64,000 nucleotides of DNA, taken from assembly GCA_021234155.1 (NCBI GenBank), contig JAJEKV010000009.1, forward strand, positions 10,670,546 through 10,734,545. Direction: 5' to 3'. This document shows positions 58,309-64,000 of this stretch, piece after piece. The DNA is from Isoetes taiwanensis. Taxonomy: Eukaryota; Streptophyta; Lycopodiopsida; Isoetales; Isoetaceae. Under the pieces are notes generated by a model. That model saw only the letters and a list, made by a program, of their open reading frames with translations, was not told the origin of the DNA and made no database searches. Each line of letters starts with the position of its first letter. Position 1 is the stretch's first letter. The position numbers and the translations under genes are program-made.

Positions 58309-59913
58309 CGTTCCCTTGAAATATATGGTATAAATACATATATTTTAAGGCCACATCACCATACAAGCCTACTATATAGTGCCTTGTATAGCATCAAGTG
58401 TGCTCTTAGAATGGAACCATTTCCACATGGCCCCATCCTATTGGGCAATCCACCACATGGACGCACCCTAGTGGGGCCACATGGCATGACATGGCAACCC
58501 TAGCCTATTTATGACCTAACCCTAACCCCAAGCCACTTTTGGCTCCTACCACCTTGGAACCCTATTTCACCTGAAACTCCATTTCGAGCATCGTTTATTG
58601 CAGCATAGCACGGATCAGCAGGTTCAAGACCGTGATTACATTAGAAGAAGTGGAAGCTACCCCGAATCGTTTGCAAGTAATGGAGACCCCAGGAGCAGAT
58701 GGAAGTTCCTCCAGAGCAGGTATTTGGAGTAGTTTCCTAGGTAGATCATCTGTAAGCTAGGACTCCAGATGAGCTAATATCTTGTATTTCTAGTAGAGCC
58801 CTTCTGGAACCCGCAGTTCAGACTTTGAACCCTAATCAGTGAACCCTAGCTGTAAGTTAGATGCATGTGATTAGGATTAGATATTCTCATTATTTATCAT
58901 GTTATGTGGATATATGATATTGGTTGATCATGTTTGTACCTCTTATGTTGGGAAGGGCGGTAGAGACCTAGTATCCTTGTTTAGATGATACTTCTAGTTT
59001 AGACCTTTAAGTTCCTATTATATTGCGGCCTATGCATAGAGTCCATCATGCTATGGAGGCTATAGAGTGACTGAGCACCACACAACGGGGTCAGTGGTAA
59101 GATAGAGAGAGTCCATGCTGAGCGCGACTACTAGGAACTTGGCGAGCTAGGCTTATAGCCCCGTCACATCATGTGGGCCATGTGGGCCGGGTATAGATCC
59201 GACACTTTCTGGGTCGACGGTGTCGCTCTGACCCTTAGGAATTGCAGGTGTTGGTCTGGCTCTTGTTTTGGGTAGTCCAGTCGGATAAGGACGTGTCTCA
59301 CCATGATCCTTTAGCCGTCTATCGAGCCATTGTCTTATGGGAAGGGGAGATGCATCCCTTCCTACCTCATCGGACTAGGGAGGTGCAACCCAGAGTAGCC
59401 TCATTGGGTGATACCAAGAGGTTACGTCTCGGCAGGTTACAATCACGACAGAGCCTGACTTATCCCATCCGTGAAGTATGCACAGGAGGGGCGGATGGAG
59501 TGGTCAACCTCAACCATTGTCTATAGCCAGCCCCGCCATTGTTATATCACGGTCTGCTCTATCTTGAGACCCAGCTGTCAGTCTACTTTTCCTATGAGTC
59601 TGAGACTGGGTTAGGAGCTTATATGTTTTATGATATGTTGCTATTTATAGTGGATATATGGATAGATGTGCTACCCTTTGAGGTAGTTGATTATGTTTGT
59701 GTTGTTTTGCCAGTGTTGATGTTGTAGTATGCTTCTGCTGTTGTAGGAGCTCATAGGGGACGGGGGCACAAGACACCTCCGTGTCTTCTTACCCGTGTCC
59801 TGGCCATCCCAGGAACGGGGCAGACGGAGGGCCCACGTAGCAGACGATGCTGGATGGGGGGATTTCCCATACAGTATACAGTGGGGCGTCGTATACTAGC
59901 GGCGAGCATCACA
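58309..59913 (+). repeat. 5' LTR, about 1.6 kb
   Basis: It starts CGTTCCC (TGTTCCC in the other copy) and ends CATCACA. Its first 740 bases match 62240-63017. A CCTATTTATGACC motif and CCTAACCCTAACCCC near 58500-58535 sit in the promoter-proximal part. The region 59170-59890 is GC-richer and matches the older minus-strand copy at 35665-36560. Confidence 0.85.
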
Positions 59914-59928
59914 ATAGTATCAGAGCAA
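59914..59928 (+). promoter_or_regulatory. Primer-binding site, initiator tRNA-Met type
   Basis: TAGTATCAGAGCA follows the LTR end after a two-base gap. It differs from TGGTATCAGAGCA by one base. Confidence 0.85.
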
Positions 59929-60470
59929 TGTTCTTGGTTGGCCAGAGCTAGCACTGGCCATAGCCCTGACCAAGTAGAATTAATTGTCCTAGTGGGTTAT
60001 GGAATGGGAATTCCAACCTCAAAAGTGGGAGAAATGTTTTTCCCAAGTATTAGGGTCATAGAATTAGGCTAAGTTATAAACTCAGGGGAAAAGAATAAGT
60101 CAAATGAGCATTCTAGTAAATTTGGAGTGGAAATTATTATTTAACACCAAATTTCACGTAAAATGGGCTGAAGAATCGTCCAAATCCGAGACCTGGGTTA
60201 AAAATGGTATAAATTCATAAATAAAACCCCAAGAACCATTAGAAATTTAAAAATTTAAAGAAAAAAAATTAATTATATAAGGGAACCATCAATAAGGGTG
60301 GCTAATTAAAGGAGTAATGATGGCAATGAAATACTCCCTGGCATATGAGAGCATCTTTCCTTTTTAAACACCATTTTAGCCTTTTTCCCCCTAATTTCAC
60401 CCTAAACTCTCTCTCTCCAGGCCTAAGGTGACCTCCAGCTTAAGTTAATCAATTTTCCTAACTGTAAGAC

Positions 60471-60764
60471 ATGGTGCACACCAATTGCACCGCGAGGAAA
60501 GTTAGGAGCCCTAGAAAGAGGCCCAGCATGGTGGAGCTAGCTGCAGGGAGTAGCAAGAAGATCCCTGGGCCCTTGAGGCCGAACCAGGGCGCGGGCGAAG
60601 AGCCTAGCATGTTGGACTTCTCCGACGAGACATACCGCACTATGGATAAGCGAGTCCCTATTAGCTCGTCTGAAACGACTCGGCAGACGGACGAGATGTC
60701 GGCCGGGGGACACTATCCGAGAGTGAGGGGAGGCAGCACTAGTAGCAGATGGAGGGACCTTTAA
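60471..60764 (+). other. Open frame with H3-tail-like start (MxxTxxTARK)
   Basis: A 97-codon frame begins MVHTNCTARKVRSPRKRP. Its first ten residues share Met, Thr, Thr, Ala, Arg and Lys with the invariant start of histone H3 (M.RTKQTARK), and the Pro-Arg-Lys-Arg block recalls H3-variant tails. The frame then becomes Ser-rich and ends at 60764. It differs from the frame of the histone-fold domains (60749-61708), so a frameshift would be needed to join them. The resemblance may be chance. Confidence 0.35.
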
Positions 60765-61708
60765 GGAAGAGGAAGGGGAAGGAGAAGGTGGCAGAATGGG
60801 ACGAAGAAAGGGAGAAAGTATGGGAGACCTCAAGCCCCAATGCCAGGCTGCCTTACCCAAAGTGGCCCAAGCCATCGAAGGTGACAAAGATGCAGAATAT
60901 GGGAGAAAGACCTTTCAAGCTCAAGCAGAATCTTGAGTTTGAAAGAAAGAAGGCAGCTTTTAAGGTCTACTTCAAGCGATGGACGAGGTATAATGATTGG
61001 TATTGCAAGCAGAATGTCCAAAAGTTCGTCAAGGGCAGCAGTCCAAAGAATCAACCAAAGCCCCCTTCAACTAGGCCAAGGGGACCAAAGAGGGTCCACG
61101 ACGGACCCAACTCGAAGAACGTGAGGGTCTTCTGGAAAATTTGGCACTTCTAGCAGTGTACTAACCTCGTGATCTGGAAGGCCTCCTTCGAGTGACTCCT
61201 CTAGGAGATCATGCAAGAGTTCAGGACGGATTACCGCATCACACCCCTAACGGTCCGATCCTTGCAGAAGGCAGCAGAGGCAGAGCTAGTCCAACTCTTT
61301 GAACGAGGTACACTGACTAGTATTGCAAGCAAAACGTTCAGAAGTTCATCAAGGGCGATAGGCCAAAATCAACTAAAGCCCCCTCCACCCCGGCCAACGG
61401 CACCAAAGAGGGTCCACTATGGACCCAACTCGAAGCATGCGGGGATCTTCCGGGAAATTAGGCACTTCCAACAGTATATTGACCTCCTGATCTGGAAGGC
61501 GCCCTTCGAGTGACTCCTTCGGGAGATCATGCAAGAGTTTAGAACAGACTACCACGTCACACCCCTGATGATAGGATCCATGCAGGAGGCAGGAAAGGCA
61601 GAGCTAGTTCAATTCTCTGAAGAGGGCAACGCAATCCATTCAAAAAGGGTCACGGTGATGCTCAAGGATTTGAATTTAGCAAGTAGAATTAGAAAGAATA
61701 AAATTTAG
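60749..61708 (+). pseudogene. Tandem histone H3-fold domains, one frame with four stops
   Basis: One frame runs from ATG 60749 to TAG 61706-61708. Unit 1 (about 61082-61303) and unit 2 (about 61400-61708) each read KRVH.GPNSK, F(R/W)(E/K)I(R/W)HF, LLIWKAPFE then LLREIMQEFRTDY, and Q(K/E)A...AELVQ. Unit 2 adds NAIHSKRVTVMLKDLNLASR and IRKNKI. Against H3 (..[65 protein letters not shown]) the match covers helix alphaN to the C-terminus. The stretch between alpha1 and alpha2 is the canonical H3 length, without the longer loop 1 of CENH3. In-frame stops lie at 61151, 61193, 61202 and 61511. The stop at 61193 and the one at 61511 occupy the same site (an Arg codon in H3), so the duplication followed that mutation. 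It has no introns. Confidence 0.78.
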
Positions 61709-61832
61709 AACCTTCTTGTGTAAAATTTTGACTCTAAATATGTTGTAAGTTCTCACTTAATGTATTGTGTTAAAACATTTTCCTTCAAAAAAGTCAAAAT
61801 TCAGGTCAAAATCCTGTTTCCGATCAGACCGC

Positions 61833-62094
61833 ACCAAACGCATTTCCGAGAGTCTCGGGAAGGCCATTCGCATGGTGTGATTGGATTTTCCCATAAACTT
61901 GCTTTGGATGAATATAGTTTTAGGAAGTAAAGTGCTAGATAGATTGACTTTGATCAAATAACTCAATTTAGCAACTTAATTAGTTTCATTGACCACCTTT
62001 TGGCCAAAATAAGCTAATTTCTCGTCAAACAGTGCCAAATGCGTTTCCGAGAGTCTCAGAAAGGCCATTCGCACGGTGTAACCGGACTTGCACC
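61833..62094 (+). repeat. Direct duplication in the element's 3' internal region
   Basis: AACGCATTTCCGAGAGTCTC at 61837 and AATGCGTTTCCGAGAGTCTC at 62038 each continue with GGCCATTCGCA.GGTGT. The period is about 201 bases. Confidence 0.9.
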
Positions 62095-62239
62095 ATTAGT
62101 TGTCCCAAAACTCGTCTAACAAACCATTCCAGTGTATTTCTTTCTTTGTTTTAGCTAGATTAGCACTTCAATGTGTCAGATTGGCCCAATATAGCTTCCA
62201 GAACATGTTTTTTTTTTCGAGCAAGAACAAGAACTTAAA

Positions 62240-63017
62240 TGTTCCCCTAAAATATACGATATAAATATATACTTTAAGGCCATGTCATCATACAAGCCTA
62301 CAATATAGTAGCCTTGTATACCATCAAGTGTGCTTAGAGGTGCATGGCCAAGTTATATTATATAACTTGCCAACATTAGGGTGGAACCATTCCACATGGC
62401 CCCATCCTATTGGGCAACCCCCCACACAAACACACCCTAGTGAAGCCATGTGGCATGACATGGCAACCCTAACCCATTTATGACCTAACCCTAACCCTAA
62501 ACCACATTTGGCTCCGGCCACCTTGGAACCTTATTTCACTCGAAACTTCGTTTCGAGCACCGTTTGTTGCAACGCACGGATCAGCAGCCCCAAGTCCATG
62601 ATTACGTTGGAGGAGTAAGAGCTTACCCAAATCACTTGCAAGCCATGGGGACCCCAGGAGCAGGTGGAAGTTCCTCCAAGGCAGGTATTTAGAGTAGTTT
62701 CCTAGGTAGATCATCCGGAAGCTAGGACTCCAGATGAGCTAATATCTTGTATTTCTAGTAGAGCCCTCCTAGAACCCTTAGTTTGGACTTTGAATCATAA
62801 TCAAAGAACCCTAACTAATAGTAAGATGCATGTGATTAGGATTAGATGTTATTCTCATTATTTATCATGTTATGTAGATATATGATGTTGGTTGATCATG
62901 TTTGCACCTCTTGTGTTGGGAAAAAGGGTAGAGACTTAGTAGCCTTATTTAGCTGATGCTTCTAGTTTGGACCCTTTAGTTCCCATTATATTGTGGCCTA
63001 TGCATAGAGCCCACTAG
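62240..63017 (+). repeat. 3' LTR, truncated by a nested insertion
   Basis: It starts TGTTCCCC and matches 58309-59048 in order: CACATGGCCCCATCCTATTG, CTAACCCTAACC, GGAAGTTCCTCC, and ATCATGTTATGT. Similarity stops at GCATAGAGCCCACTAG, exactly where the next LTR begins. Confidence 0.9.
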
Positions 63018-63607
63018 TGTTTGGGGTCTGGGTTCGGGAACTCCTGCAAGACAGCCCTCAATGAGGACCCGTGGATCAAACAGGAGAATCCAGTAGCTGT
63101 GTCACGCGGGATTTGCAAAAGAAACTAAGGAAGGGAAAAGAGAAAAAACAAGAAGAACAATGAAGAACACAATGAAGAGAACAAAACTCTTTGATATCAA
63201 TGGTGATACATGAGCTCTCGCAATCGAGAGAAAGCAGAAGTGAGATAAGACCAAAAACTCATCTAGCCCATGAAAGCTAGCTCTACTCATATATATAGTA
63301 CAATGGCCTCTGGCCCAATATAGACACTCTGTCAGATGTCGGTGCCGACTCCTGGAAGGAGGCCTGATTTGCAGGAATGCTGGCAGTGCCTCTTGAGGTG
63401 CCTGAAGTCACGCTGACGCTGACGCTGGCGGTGACGGGCCGTCACTTGTCTGCTCTCGACCTCTTCGTGCCCGTGGCCTTCGTGGTCTGCTGCTTGGTCT
63501 TCTGCGGGGCCTTTGACGACTGACCTGTGCCTGACTGTGGATCCTTGGCCTTGACCTGGTCCGTCGTGTGCATGAATAGTCCTGTACCAGGACGTACAGG
63601 ACTAACA
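63018..63607 (-). repeat. 3' LTR of a minus-strand element running off the window
   Basis: On the minus strand it starts TGTTAGTCCTGTACG (63607) after a GGTGGGGGGAG purine tract and ends CCCCAAACA at 63018. A TATATATAG-type box is present near 63287-63296. The element continues right beyond 64000, so its other LTR is not available. Confidence 0.72.
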
Positions 63608-64000
63608 CTCCCCCCACCAAACGACACTCAGGGTGAAGAAAAGGGGGAAGTGTTTCTGATGGCGGAAACCCAGCAGTCTGAAATTCATCCTCACGAGTAT
63701 GAGGACGGGGGCCATTATGATAGTTGCCAATGAGATCTTGGCGTGTCTGAAGAGCTGCAGGACTGTTGAGACCGATGGCAGGATGAGCGTCAATAAGAAA
63801 TCCTGAGCGTACCATGTCTTCAAGGGCAGTGTGTGCTTCAGCAGGTACAAATTGGCATTCCATGAGAAGGCAGGTCTGGAGTCTGAAGGCACTGACGCTG
63901 GCATTCGGGTTGCAATAAAAGATAGGGCGCTGTCGATTTAGAGAGCTGATGAGAAGACACTTTAAAGCAGCACAGAAGCCTGCTTGTCGATGAACGGAGG
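63608..64000 (-). mobile_element. Internal 3' end of the nested LTR element
   Basis: The minus frame 63863-63408 (151 codons) passes through the purine tract into the LTR. Its upstream part reads AHTALEDMVRSGFLIDAHPA then QTRQDLIGNYHNGP. I do not recognise it as copia RNase H or gypsy integrase, so the element type is open. Confidence 0.4.

Larger units (their letters stand above)
58309..63017 (+). mobile_element. Non-autonomous LTR retrotransposon carrying histone H3-like domains
   Basis: Long direct repeats flank an internal region of 2.3 kb. A primer site follows the left repeat, and an A/G-rich stretch (GAACAAGAACTTAAA, 62225-62239) precedes the right one. No protease, RT or integrase motif is present between them, so it would depend on other elements. 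The interior instead holds a duplicated H3-fold coding sequence. The right LTR is cut at 63017 by another LTR element. LTR divergence is visible throughout, with an insertion of about 40 bases at 62335-62380, so the insertion is not recent. Confidence 0.8.

Noticed and set aside
59914-59928. A tRNA gene fragment
   Set aside because: Only the 3' complement of initiator tRNA-Met is present, directly after an LTR, which is a primer site and not a tRNA gene.
60749-61708. A centromeric histone (CENH3) assignment
   Set aside because: The stretch between helices 1 and 2 has the canonical H3 length and the tail is ambiguous. Only an H3-fold call is supported.

Overview
This window looks like nuclear DNA of a land plant with a large, repeat-rich genome. 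The evidence is GT-AG introns in gene-like exons, an ATL-type RING-H2 ubiquitin ligase, a plant-type ferritin remnant, a BT1-like adenylate carrier remnant, Ty1/copia elements, a TRIM, several LINE families and long AT-rich intergenic stretches. I cannot name the lineage. Only one gene looks intact (the RING-H2 gene, 16187-17773, minus strand, three exons that join in frame to 346 codons). An FCP1-like phosphatase exon (33918-34456) is open but partial. Most other coding sequence is transposon-derived or decayed.

Layout. 1-2.6 kb: 3' part of a non-LTR retrotransposon (LINE-A) ending in a TTCC tail and a 280-bp pyrimidine tract. 2.7-9.1 kb: AT-rich intergenic DNA with small duplications and a 60-bp LINE-A 3' end. 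9187-14413: a Ty1/copia element bounded by 5-bp target duplications, with gag, protease, integrase, RT and RNase H relics; its 3' LTR is split by a LINE-B fragment. 14.5 kb: a 170-bp hairpin. 16.2-17.8 kb: the RING-H2 gene. 19.1-22 kb: a complete TRIM and two LINE relics. 23.3 kb: a RING-H2 pseudogene that has lost zinc ligands. 26.3-27.9 kb: a region flanked by about 120-bp inverted repeats holding a palindromic MITE and broken coding sequence. 29.2-30.9 kb: a PiggyBac-like relic and an unidentified ORF. 31.6-33.6 kb: a LINE-B copy, then a 125-bp tandem triplet split by a 166-bp AGAT microsatellite. 34-37.4 kb: the FCP1-like exon, a coiled-coil ORF and an old LTR. 38-39.2 kb: copia pol relic.

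44.2-49 kb and 50.7-51.4 kb hold a minisatellite built from 19-bp monomers in 38-bp dimers. Its higher-order repeats of about 1.15 kb each have a shared unique leader. The array flips orientation at about 47943 and is interrupted by a 259-bp MITE with 8-bp target duplications. From 51.9 to 56.5 kb a LINE-B copy (poly(A), target duplication) sits next to three in-phase ferritin exons, themselves beside a decayed BT1-like carrier gene on the same strand.

The most unusual locus is 58309-63017. It is an LTR element with 1.6-kb LTRs and a tRNA-iMet-type primer site. In place of gag-pol its internal region carries two fused, tandemly duplicated histone H3-fold domains in one reading frame that is interrupted by four stop codons. 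Its 3' LTR is cut by another LTR element that runs off the window end. I read this as gene capture by a non-autonomous retroelement. All of these calls come from reading the sequence and recalling family motifs; no search was run.
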